Origin: Chitinispirillaceae bacterium
GTDB lineage: Bacteria > Fibrobacterota > Chitinivibrionia > Chitinivibrionales > Chitinispirillaceae
DNA: 6,920 nt
NCBI GenBank assembly: GCA_016926315.1
Contig: JAFGOU010000308.1
Coordinates: 1-6,920 of the forward strand
Direction: 5' to 3'
The translations under genes and the position numbers were made by a program. The notes beneath the pieces were generated by a model. It made no database searches. It was not told the DNA's origin and worked only from the letters and a program-made list of their open reading frames with translations. Of the stretch, positions 1 to 5,917 are shown in pieces; the first letter of the stretch is position 1; the number at the start of each line of letters is the position of its first letter.

Positions 1-236
1 CCCCGACCAAGGCAAAACCCGATCCCGTCATCGGCACGCATGGCATGAAAAAAATGATCGATCTCGCGACCGTCCCGCATGTCGCGATCGGCGGTATTGA
101 TCTGATAAATCTCAGACAGGTGCTCGAAGCCGGCGCCTCAAATTTCTGCATGGTACGGCAGATAATGCAGGCGTCGGAGCCGGAGAAAGTCATAAAGCAG
201 GCAATGAAAATCTATCGAGAATATTATAAGGATTGA
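1..236 (+). CDS. thiE: Thiamine-phosphate synthase, C-terminal part (5' end outside window)
   Basis: ThiE joins hydroxymethylpyrimidine pyrophosphate to hydroxyethylthiazole phosphate to give thiamine phosphate in the cytoplasm. The open frame enters from the left edge (first whole codon at 3) and gives 77 residues before TGA at 234-236. Seen: PTKAKPDP near the start, matching the pyrophosphate-binding T-x-T-K region of ThiE; then VPHVAIGGI, the barrel strand and phosphate-binding loop; then NLRQVLEAGASNFCMVRQI, matching the conserved N-x-x-x-V-x-x-A-G-A helix and final strand; then a closing helix ending REYYKD. The order and distances fit the last third of this TIM-barrel enzyme, which is usually about 210 residues. 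An internal Met at 45 is not the start, because the frame and homology continue upstream. No terminator lies directly after the stop; the nearest good one is about 400 bp downstream. Other phosphate-binding TIM barrels share the AIGGI/AGA pattern, so the call is strong but rests on the tail only. Confidence 0.85.
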   Translation, partial: PTKAKPDPVIGTHGMKKMIDLATVPHVAIGGIDLINLRQVLEAGASNFCMVRQIMQASEPEKVIKQAMKIYREYYKD

Positions 237-261
237 AGACAAATATAAACATTTGGGCGCC

Positions 262-356
262 CCGCTCCCCCGCCTGCCTGCCGAAGCGGCAGCGCCTAAA
301 GGCCTTATTTGGAAAAAAGATTTTTTACAAAGAACGGCAGGCAGGCGGGGGAGCGG
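262..356. repeat. Perfect 22-bp inverted repeat with 51-bp spacer
   Basis: The left arm at 262-283 and right arm at 335-356 are exact reverse complements over 22 bases. The motif is rich in CCTGCC/GGCAGG. Inside, a shorter competing hairpin (CTGCCG at 278-283 with CGGCAG at 287-292) and an A6-GA-T6 hairpin at 313-326 are also possible. The arms are GC-rich and the spacer ends AT-rich, in a gap with no gene. It resembles a dispersed palindromic (REP/MITE-like) element. No target-site duplication or coding capacity was seen. A late processing or termination signal for thiE is possible but is not shown. Confidence 0.75.
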
Positions 357-383
357 CGGTTCTCCTCCAGGCTACCCTCCTGT

Positions 384-457
384 CGGTCTGTCACGCACTG
401 CGGCACCTTTGTGCCTGGCGCGCGACAGACTAATGGCTTCACTCTGTTCAGCCATTA
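384..457. other. Cluster of hairpins in non-coding DNA
   Basis: Two adjacent foldable units lie in the gene-free stretch after thiE. The first pairs GTCTGTC (386-392) with GACAGAC (424-430), continues as a 3-bp extension (394-396 with 420-422) and contains an inner GGCAC/GTGCC hairpin (402-406 with 411-415). The second pairs TAATGGCT (431-438) exactly with AGCCATTA (450-457). The two stems abut with no gap. I recognise no RNA family. It may be part of the same dispersed element as the 22-bp inverted repeat just upstream, or a structured RNA. No promoter was found for it. The rest of 237-716 shows only a small AGACTGC/GCAGTCT hairpin at 601-616 and the terminator. Confidence 0.4.
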
Positions 458-635
458 CCTTCCGTCGCCCCTGGCGCAAAATACCTCCTGTTCATTCCTT
501 AATACTTAATTCTAACGCTATCGACCATTATGTTTTTTTAATAATGTAAAAGCCTGCTTCGATATTCACGGAACCCGAAGGGATCGCAGCTTCTTGGTAA
601 AGACTGCGGGCAGTCTGCAAAGAGGGGGTAGCGTA

Positions 636-671
636 GAAAAGCGCATCTCCCCTTAGGGAGGTGCGCTTTTC
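636..671. terminator. Bidirectional Rho-independent terminator
   Basis: A 16-bp stem (636-651 with 656-671, one G-T wobble) closes a 4-base CTTA loop. The stem begins GAAAAGCGC and ends GCGCTTTTC, so each strand gives a T-run after the GC stem. It lies 45 bp past the stop of the leftward oxidoreductase gene and about 400 bp past the rightward thiE gene, as expected for a shared terminator between convergent genes. A second, short hairpin at 679-694 (GGGGGA/TCCCCC) followed by an AT-rich run may add termination on the + strand. Confidence 0.8.
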
Positions 672-716
672 GGAGCGAGGGGGAGTCCTCCCCCGCCAAT
701 ATTATTATTTTTTATT

Positions 717-2201
717 TCATTTTAAATCTTTGCTTATTAAATTCGCCGATATCCTCGCTGATTCGTAAATCGTGGGCAGCCCTGATCCCGGGTGCGTGCC
801 GCCGCCCACGAGATAGCAGTTGCCCACCTCTTCGAACCGGTTGCGCGGCCGGAAATAGAGCATCTGGTTTATGGTGTGGCCGAGGTTGAAGGTCGCGCCG
901 AGAAACAGGCTGCGGCGGTCCTGCCAGTCGTCGGGCGTTATGATCTGCTCCTCCTTGATATGCGCGGTCAGGTCCTTCATCGACGTACGTTCCATGATAC
1001 GATTCAATACCTTTTCACGGTAAGCCGCGGTGAATTCCGGCGTCCACTCGGTCGCGCTCTTTTTGTTGGGGGCCGGCACGAGCACGTACAGCGCAGAGTG
1101 GCCGGGAGGCGCGATCGTGGGATCGGTTATGGACGCGTTGCGCACATACACCGACATGTCCTGGGGAACGACGTTTTTCGTCACGATATCATTGATGTTC
1201 CCGTGATAATCCTTGGCAAATATGATGTTGTGGTGGGCTTCGTCGTACTTCTTGTCCAGTCCCAGGTACAGCATGAACGTGGAACAGGAGTACACCTTTT
1301 TGTTCAAATTGCCTGGCGTCCACTTGGTGATAACCCCGGGATCGAACAGGGTCTTCATGGCATGGCCGAAATCCGCGTTGATGACCACGGCGTCGGCCTG
1401 TACCGTTTCCCCGTCTTCCGTTTCCACTCCGGTCGCCTTGCCGTTATTGACTATAATACGCCGCACTTTTCGCGAACAGTGGATCGCCGCGCCATGCTCC
1501 TTTGCCACCTTTGCCATTGCATGTGAAATCTCGCTGAGCCCGCCGACCACGTGGTCAATGCCGAACGTATGCTCGATATAGGGAATGATGGTAAACGCGG
1601 CAGGACACTGCCACGGCGACATGCCGAGGTATTTTGCCTGAAACGTGAACGAGATCTTGAGCTGCTCGTCCTTGAAATAGCTCCCGAGAGTCTGATACAG
1701 GCTTCTTGTCAGCGACAGGTGCGGCAGCGCCTTTATGAGCGGCGCTGAAAACAGTGACGGGAGCGTTGCATAGTCCTTCTGCAGGCACGGATACATCTTC
1801 TCGTACCGCACCTTTTCGCGCGACTGAAACCGTTCGAGCCCGTGCTCGTTTCCCGGGAACAGGCGCTTGATCTGCTCGCGCATCCTGTCTTCCTCGGCCG
1901 TGGGAAAAACCTCCTTGTCAATGAACGACAGTTTGTACATCGGGTCCAGCGGCACGATCTTCATATAGTCCTCGGCCTTTCTCCCCGCCTCCGCAAACAT
2001 CTCACGCAGGATAAAAGTCATCATCAGGAACGTGGGGCCGATGTCGTGCACGTACGGCCCGTTCTTTATCGCGCCGTTCCTGCCGCCGATGTCCTGCTCC
2101 TGCTCAAGGACCGTTACCTTGAAACCGCGTTTCGCGAGAATCATCGCGCTCGTCAGGCCGCCGGGGCCCGCGCCGATAATAACGATGTGACGCTCTTTCA
2201 T
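717..2201 (-). CDS. CrtI/phytoene desaturase-family FAD-dependent oxidoreductase
   Basis: This complete 494-residue flavoprotein belongs to the CrtI/carotenoid desaturase-isomerase group, whose members oxidise or isomerise polyene or other isoprenoid chains using FAD. Seen: an N-terminal dinucleotide-binding motif, IGAGPGG at residues 9-15, with the ribose-binding Glu at 33 (VTVLE) followed by IGGR at 38-41; a second FAD region around AVVINADFGHAM; a middle-to-late substrate-domain segment with the CrtI-like YFRPRNRFEEVGNCYLVGG; and the C-terminal signature GGGTHPGSGLPTIYESA at 466-482. Length and motif order match the family. The ATG at 2199-2201 has AAAGGCGGG just upstream, and the FAD motif starts ten residues in, so the start is well supported. 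It diverges from a UbiB-like kinase gene. No phytoene synthase or other carotenoid gene is in the window, so the substrate is unknown; retinol saturase-like or other desaturase activity is equally possible. Gene symbol withheld for that reason. Confidence 0.85.
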   Translation of the reverse strand: MKERHIVIIGAGPGGLTSAMILAKRGFKVTVLEQEQDIGGRNGAIKNGPYVHDIGPTFLMMTFILREMFAEAGRKAEDYMKIVPLDPMYKLSFIDKEVFPTAEEDRMREQIKRLFPGNEHGLERFQSREKVRYEKMYPCLQKDYATLPSLFSAPLIKALPHLSLTRSLYQTLGSYFKDEQLKISFTFQAKYLGMSPWQCPAAFTIIPYIEHTFGIDHVVGGLSEISHAMAKVAKEHGAAIHCSRKVRRIIVNNGKATGVETEDGETVQADAVVINADFGHAMKTLFDPGVITKWTPGNLNKKVYSCSTFMLYLGLDKKYDEAHHNIIFAKDYHGNINDIVTKNVVPQDMSVYVRNASITDPTIAPPGHSALYVLVPAPNKKSATEWTPEFTAAYREKVLNRIMERTSMKDLTAHIKEEQIITPDDWQDRRSLFLGATFNLGHTINQMLYFRPRNRFEEVGNCYLVGGGTHPGSGLPTIYESARISANLISKDLK

Positions 2202-2320
2202 AAGACCCGCCTTTCAATCAACAGAGTGGTGCGGTGAGAGAGTAATATACGATATTCACGACAACCGCTCGAACTAAATTAAAATCAAGGACGGCATCGA
2301 ACGTCATAGATCGGTATATC
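2202..2320. promoter_or_regulatory. Divergent promoter region
   Basis: These 119 bp separate two divergently transcribed genes, so promoters for both should lie here. On the - strand a TATATT -10-like box (2244-2249) lies about 40 bp upstream of the oxidoreductase start, with no convincing -35. On the + strand a TTCACG box (from 2255) precedes an AT-rich stretch including TAAAAT, but the spacing is long at about 19 bp. The oxidoreductase has a fair ribosome-binding site. The kinase gene has only a weak one (GATCGG before its ATG), so its start depends on the protein match. No clear operator palindrome was seen. Confidence 0.4.
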
Positions 2321-3544
2321 ATGAACTGGATCGGATTCATCAACCTTCTGCGTACCATCTACGGCCGGAAAGCGCTCCCTGACCTCGACTACATTCAGAA
2401 CCAGGGCCTTCTGGCGATCAAGATAGGCCAGACCTATGCGCTGCGCGCCGATTTCCTGCCCGAGGAGTCGTGCAGGCACCTCGGCCAGCTCTACCGCCAC
2501 ACGGACCGCATCAACCCGGTTGACACGCAGAAACTGCTCGCCGCCTATACCGACGAGGCGTGGCGCGGGAACTTTGAAACGATCGAGGAACAGCCGCTCG
2601 CCTCGGCGTCGGTAGGCCAGGTGCACCGCGCGCGGCTCACCAGCGGGCAGGAGGCCGTGGTCAAATTCATCAAGGGCGAATTCCGCGAAACGTTTCTGCG
2701 GGACGTACGGTCGCTGCGCAGCTTCATCAGGCTGGTCCTGTTCTTCTATCCGAAACTGCAAAAGGTGGCTGATCCGCTCGGCATTCTCGCCACGATTGAA
2801 AAGGGCACGCTCGACGAGCTCGATCTTCGCAAGGAGGTGAACGGCCAAAAAACATTAAAAAGCATCTATGACCGGTACCGCTCACGATTCGACCTTGGCG
2901 CCATGGACTTCCCCGTTCTGTACGAAAACCTGTCAAACGAAAAAGTCATGGTCTCCGAGTTCATCGACGGGCCGACCTTTGACGAGATGCTCGACAACCG
3001 CACCATGACCTACGATTCCCTGCTGCGCCTCTTCCATATCCACGGCTTCTTCGTGTTCTGCATCGGCACGTTTCACGGCGATATCCATCCCGGCAACATC
3101 ATCCTTCGCAACAACAAGATCGTGTTTCTCGACACCGGCGCCATCAGCACGGTCGGCCCGAAGATGCGCACGGGCCTGTTCAACTTTTTCGAGGCGCTCA
3201 GCGGTTTCGACTATGACCGCTGCGCCCATTTCCTCAACAAAATGGCCGACAGGGAGATCGACGGGAAACCGTACGAGCTGTACAAAAAGAAATTCCTGGA
3301 CCTGTACGCCGACTTCACCGACACCACGGTCTCTCAGGTGAGCCTGACCAAAAAGATGATGCAGACCATCAAGCTCGGGGTCAACTCGGGCATGGTGTTC
3401 GAAAAGGGAATGTACCCGATCATCAAGAGCCTCATGTACCTGGACGGCATGGTGCTCCGGTGCAATCCCGACGCCGTGCTCATGAAGGACATGAAACGGT
3501 TTATCGGCGAGTTCAAGAAATACGTGGGAACCGAAACCCCCTGA
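2321..3544 (+). CDS. ABC1/UbiB-family atypical kinase
   Basis: This 407-residue protein has the full set of ABC1/UbiB (ADCK-like) motifs. The family has a protein-kinase-like fold, binds ATP, and supports ubiquinone or other isoprenoid-lipid metabolism, usually at the membrane. Seen in order: the family-specific KIGQ at residues 34-37 followed by RADFLPEE (canonical KxGQ...RxDxLP); the Ala-rich loop variant LASASVGQVHRA at 93-104, which replaces the kinase glycine loop; the nucleotide-binding Lys115; ELD at 166-168 with E172 and N174; the catalytic HGDIHPGN at 252-259 with Asp254; and the metal-binding LDTG at 270-273, where many relatives have DFG. It is shorter than E. coli UbiB (546 residues), and I see no obvious C-terminal membrane helices. 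The Shine-Dalgarno is weak, but no earlier in-frame start is apparent. It is divergent from a CrtI-like flavoprotein, consistent with isoprenoid or quinone chemistry. The substrate is unknown, so no symbol is given. Confidence 0.9.
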   Translation: MNWIGFINLLRTIYGRKALPDLDYIQNQGLLAIKIGQTYALRADFLPEESCRHLGQLYRHTDRINPVDTQKLLAAYTDEAWRGNFETIEEQPLASASVGQVHRARLTSGQEAVVKFIKGEFRETFLRDVRSLRSFIRLVLFFYPKLQKVADPLGILATIEKGTLDELDLRKEVNGQKTLKSIYDRYRSRFDLGAMDFPVLYENLSNEKVMVSEFIDGPTFDEMLDNRTMTYDSLLRLFHIHGFFVFCIGTFHGDIHPGNIILRNNKIVFLDTGAISTVGPKMRTGLFNFFEALSGFDYDRCAHFLNKMADREIDGKPYELYKKKFLDLYADFTDTTVSQVSLTKKMMQTIKLGVNSGMVFEKGMYPIIKSLMYLDGMVLRCNPDAVLMKDMKRFIGEFKKYVGTETP

Positions 3545-3546
3545 CA

Positions 3547-4251
3547 TCACGGCACCAGGGTCACGCTTCTCCACCACTGGAACATCGACGCGGCAGACGA
3601 TCCGCTGCGCAGCTTGAGCGACACCGTGCCCGTGCCCGCGCGCGTCAGCTTGAGCGATCCGTTGCCGGTGTGCTGGCTTGGATTGAACAGGTCGCTTGTC
3701 AGGGCAAACGACCCTGAATCAATAATCGTGCGGTGGAATATGGTTGTCGCGAGGTTTGACGAATCGGTATCGCTGTCGACCGTCATCGTGATCGTCATAT
3801 AGGTGCCCCTGCCCGCGCTGTCGCTCCAGGTCACGGCCGTGTCCCCAGAGATGGTGAGGGTAGACGGATACTCGACAATCCCGAACTCGGCCACGGGCGT
3901 GCGTATGGCCGCCATGCACGTGTCATCGTTGGTAAGCGTCACCACGAACGTATAGGCGCTGTCCGCAACCACGGGAAGATTGTCCTTTTCGTACCGCTTC
4001 ATGACCCCGTCAAAATTCATCTCCACGCCGTTCACCGTGACGCTGCCGTTCTTGATGCGCACGCCGAACCCGTTCTTGTCCCTGAAATAGGCGGAGACAT
4101 TGACCGCGCTGCCGTTGCCGAACCTCTTTTCGACCTGAAACTCCCCCCGAACCACGTCGAAATCCGTCAGTTCGATATCGGAAAGCGGCGAATCGATGCA
4201 CGCGAGCAGCACTGGTATCAGTGCAACACCGGACAGCGCAATCCTTTTCAT
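3547..4251 (-). CDS. Small hypothetical lipoprotein
   Basis: The product is a 234-residue exported protein of no family I recognise. The N-terminus is a lipoprotein signal: MKR, a hydrophobic stretch to residue 16, then LLAC with the lipidated Cys at 18 (Leu at -2 is less common but accepted). The mature part is rich in alternating hydrophobic/polar stretches, Gly, Ser and Thr (for example GNGSAVNVSAYFRDKNGF, NGSVTVNGVEM, GTYMTITMTVDSDTD), suggesting beta-sandwich domains, and ends in an aromatic FQWW segment. No catalytic motif is visible. Its ATG overlaps the larC stop as ATGA, and AAAGGGGG sits just upstream inside larC, so it is probably translated from the larC message. Its stop lies 2 bp from the stop of the convergent kinase gene, with no terminator between them. 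A link to cofactor or nickel biology is suggested only by position. Confidence 0.8.
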   Translation of the reverse strand: MKRIALSGVALIPVLLACIDSPLSDIELTDFDVVRGEFQVEKRFGNGSAVNVSAYFRDKNGFGVRIKNGSVTVNGVEMNFDGVMKRYEKDNLPVVADSAYTFVVTLTNDDTCMAAIRTPVAEFGIVEYPSTLTISGDTAVTWSDSAGRGTYMTITMTVDSDTDSSNLATTIFHRTIIDSGSFALTSDLFNPSQHTGNGSLKLTRAGTGTVSLKLRSGSSAASMFQWWRSVTLVP

Positions 4252-5450
4252 ACGTCCCCCTTTGACCTCGTTTTTGTTGCGGCCCGGCCGGGCGTTTTCC
4301 GGACGTACCGTTCCATCAGCTCAATGAGCGGCAGATTCTTCTCCCGCGACAGGGCCGCCATATCATCGTATTCTGGTTTGACAAATCCGCGTCCTTTGTA
4401 CGAGCACCGCTTCTCCCTGACGGTCCTGCCCATGAACGTCTCGCGCGCTTCAGCCCGCCCGGCAACCACCCGGCTGACCGCATGGACCCGTACGCCCAGC
4501 GTCCACGTTTGCGTTATAATACCGTCTGCCAGGCCACAGGCCTTGTCTTTTGAGGCGATCACCGTGAGCCGGTAACCAGGCCTCCCCTTTTTCATGAAGA
4601 CCGGCGTCCAGGAAACGTCGAGCGCGCCGCTTTCCATAAGCATGCCCGCGACATTTCCCATGATCTCTCCCGAAACATGGTCCATGTCCGTTTCCAGCAC
4701 ATAGACTTGTTCCTGTTGAAACATTTCCTGCTCCGACGCGACAAGCGTGGCGCGGAGGAAATTGGGATGCGTTTCAAATACCTTTGACCCGCACCCGTTG
4801 CCATTGCCTTTCACCACGCCCTGCGGACAGACAAGCGACTGTCTGCCGAGTGTGGTAAGGAGCGCGGCGCCGGTCGGCGTCAGAAGCTCGGTCCCAACAG
4901 GAAGCCGGGTCACGTGAAATCCCTGTATCAGCGCCGCTGTCGCGGGCGCGGGTACGGGCAGAATTCCGTGCTGGGCGGTAATGGTGCCGTAACCTTCGGT
5001 CAGCGAGGAAAAAAAGATTTCGTCAATAGCAAGGTAGTCGAGAGCAAGACAGGTCCCGGCAATGTCCACGATCGTGTCGATTGCGCCGATTTCGTGAAAA
5101 TGCACCTGGCTTTTTGCAATACCGTGCACCTTCGCCTCAGCCCCGGCCAGCCGGTTTAGAACCGCAACGCATCCGGCATAAACTTTTTCGTTGAATTTAC
5201 CCTTTTTAATGATCCGGAGGATGTCGTCCAGGTGCCGGTACTCGCGCGGACTGTTCCATTTCATTCGCATCTGCACGCCCATGATGCCGCTGCGCTTGAC
5301 ACGCTTCGCGGAGAGCGAAAATCCGCTTATACCGAGCCTTCCGAGCTCCTTGCTGAGATACCGCACCGGAACGCCGAGATCAACGAGCGACGACAGAATC
5401 ATGTCCCCGCTCGCGCCTGACAGAAGGTCGAAATAGAGTATGGTTTTCAT
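4248..5450 (-). CDS. larC: Nickel-pincer cofactor biosynthesis protein LarC
   Basis: LarC inserts nickel into the pincer nucleotide precursor (CTP-dependent cyclometallation) to complete the cofactor of LarA-type lactate racemase and related enzymes. Seen in 400 residues: the N-terminal LYFDLLSGASGDM at 5-17; HFHEIGAIDTIVDI at 117-130, which could bind metal; HGILPVPAPAT at 161-171; GTELLTPTGAA at 186-196; then the C-terminal half with ETDMDHVSGE at 253-262, ALDVSWTPVFMKKGRPG at 276-292 and GRGFVKPEYDDMA at 353-365. Both halves are in one frame; in Lactobacillus plantarum they are joined by programmed frameshifting, which is not needed here. The 253-262 motif departs from the E-x-N-I-D-D-M pattern I recall as usual. 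MKTILYFD is a typical start, but the ribosome-binding site is poor. A 24-codon open frame (5447-5521) ends in an ATGA overlap with this start and could couple translation. larA, larB and larE are not in the window. Confidence 0.9.
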   Translation of the reverse strand: MKTILYFDLLSGASGDMILSSLVDLGVPVRYLSKELGRLGISGFSLSAKRVKRSGIMGVQMRMKWNSPREYRHLDDILRIIKKGKFNEKVYAGCVAVLNRLAGAEAKVHGIAKSQVHFHEIGAIDTIVDIAGTCLALDYLAIDEIFFSSLTEGYGTITAQHGILPVPAPATAALIQGFHVTRLPVGTELLTPTGAALLTTLGRQSLVCPQGVVKGNGNGCGSKVFETHPNFLRATLVASEQEMFQQEQVYVLETDMDHVSGEIMGNVAGMLMESGALDVSWTPVFMKKGRPGYRLTVIASKDKACGLADGIITQTWTLGVRVHAVSRVVAGRAEARETFMGRTVREKRCSYKGRGFVKPEYDDMAALSREKNLPLIELMERYVRKTPGRAATKTRSKGDV

Positions 5451-5514
5451 GACGTATGCACCGGTTGCCTTGCTGTTGAACAGAAGTGCTGGTACGCGGA
5501 ATACCGCTCCAGAA

Positions 5515-5554
5515 TTTTCATATGAAAAATACGGCAGGGAGCGGCGTAAAACAA
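5515..5554 (-). promoter_or_regulatory. Possible larC promoter with overlapping palindrome
   Basis: Read on the - strand, TTGTTT (5549-5554) and TATTTT (5526-5531) are separated by exactly 17 bp, a plausible sigma-70-type promoter about 75 bp upstream of larC. A perfect 14-bp palindrome, TTTTCATATGAAAA (5515-5528), overlaps the downstream edge of the -10 box where a repressor could act. The box matches are only moderate and the regulator is unknown. Confidence 0.35.
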
Positions 5555-5686
5555 GGAGGCAATGGAGCGGGAAAGGCCGTCATCAAGCGATCGCGACTGG
5601 ATTTTGTCCGGTTTGTGAAAGGGACACGATGACCGCGCCCCTGCGAAGGTACACCGGTAAAACCGGGAAACCGTAAAAAACAAACC

Positions 5687-5707
5687 GGGCGACCGGATCG
5701 GTCGCCC
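5687..5707. repeat. 21-bp palindrome, copy 1 (terminator-like on - strand)
   Basis: Nine-base arms GGGCGACCG and CGGTCGCCC enclose a 3-base GAT loop. An identical 21-base copy lies 176 bp to the right. On the - strand the hairpin is followed by GGTTTGTTTTTTACGG, a terminator-like T-rich tail. It would stop leftward transcripts before they reach larC, or act as a dispersed repeat that includes the tail. Confidence 0.7.
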
Positions 5708-5718
5708 CATTTCCAACC

Positions 5719-5734
5719 TGGCACGCAATGTGCA
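5719..5734 (+). promoter_or_regulatory. Sigma-54-like promoter match
   Basis: TGGCACG at 5719-5725 and GTGCA at 5730-5734 give the exact GG-N10-GC spacing of -24/-12 (RpoN) promoters, with one mismatch in the -12 box (GTGC for TTGC). Transcription would start near 5745 and leave a leader of about 170 nt before the 215-aa gene. A TATACT box at 5736-5741 offers an alternative sigma-70 -10 element with a poor -35. The opposite strand also reads TATAAT at 5734-5739. No enhancer site was identified. Confidence 0.35.
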
Positions 5735-5816
5735 TTATACTATCCCCTTTGAATTGCTGTTCTTTGCAAATACGGGAAAAACAGGCGAAATACGGAAAAA
5801 CCACCGTTGCAGAAAT

Positions 5817-5862
5817 GCGACCCGGTCGTGACAGGTCGCAAAAACGCGACGGTACAAAAAAA
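5817..5862 (+). promoter_or_regulatory. Alternating GCGACC/GGTCGC leader elements
   Basis: Between the putative promoter and the 215-aa gene, GCGACC (5817-5822), GGTCGC (5834-5839) and GCGAC (5846-5850) occur in succession, followed by palindrome copy 2, which holds another GCGACC/GGTCGC pair (5865-5870 and 5876-5881). The GGTCGC at 5834 can pair with either the upstream or the downstream partners, so mutually exclusive hairpins are possible in the leader RNA. I recognise no riboswitch family. Regulation is an inference from complementarity alone. Confidence 0.35.
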
Positions 5863-5883
5863 GGGCGACCGGATCGGTCGCCC
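5863..5883 (-). terminator. 21-bp palindrome, copy 2, with T7 tail on - strand
   Basis: This is base-for-base identical to the palindrome at 5687-5707. On the - strand the 9-bp stem is followed directly by seven T residues (plus-strand A run at 5856-5862), a textbook Rho-independent terminator for leftward, antisense transcripts. On the + strand it lies in the leader of the 215-aa gene, about 20 bp upstream of the ribosome-binding site, where the same hairpin forms without a T tail. Confidence 0.65.
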
Positions 5884-5904
5884 AAACAAACCATCTTTTC
5901 AAGA

Positions 5905-5910
5905 AAGGAG
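5905..5910 (+). promoter_or_regulatory. Strong ribosome-binding site
   Basis: AAGGAG lies 7 bases before the ATG at 5918. It fixes that start over an in-frame ATG at 5807, whose extra 37 codons would run through the palindrome and leader elements and have no such site. Confidence 0.85.
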
Positions 5911-5917
5911 AAGGCCT

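Noticed and set aside
384..457. Integron attC site or transfer RNA
   Set aside because: The stems lack attC R/L core boxes and no cassette or integrase is present; there is no cloverleaf or T-arm sequence.
253..549. Small + strand ORFs in the gap after thiE
   Set aside because: They are translations of the inverted repeat and hairpin DNA, rich in Arg/Pro/Gly, overlap one another in different frames and lack ribosome-binding sites.
792..1526. Long + strand ORF opposite the oxidoreductase, and similar long ORFs opposite the kinase
   Set aside because: They are antisense shadows of genes with clear family motifs; their products show biased composition and no motifs.
5583..5735. 50-codon - strand ORF with an AAGGGG site before its ATG
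   Set aside because: It spans palindrome copy 1 and its terminator-like tail, has low-complexity content and no recognisable motif; more likely chance.
5807..5917. N-terminal extension of the 215-aa protein from an ATG at 5807
   Set aside because: The extra 37 codons cross the repeat and leader elements and lack a ribosome-binding site, while ATG 5918 has AAGGAG at ideal spacing.
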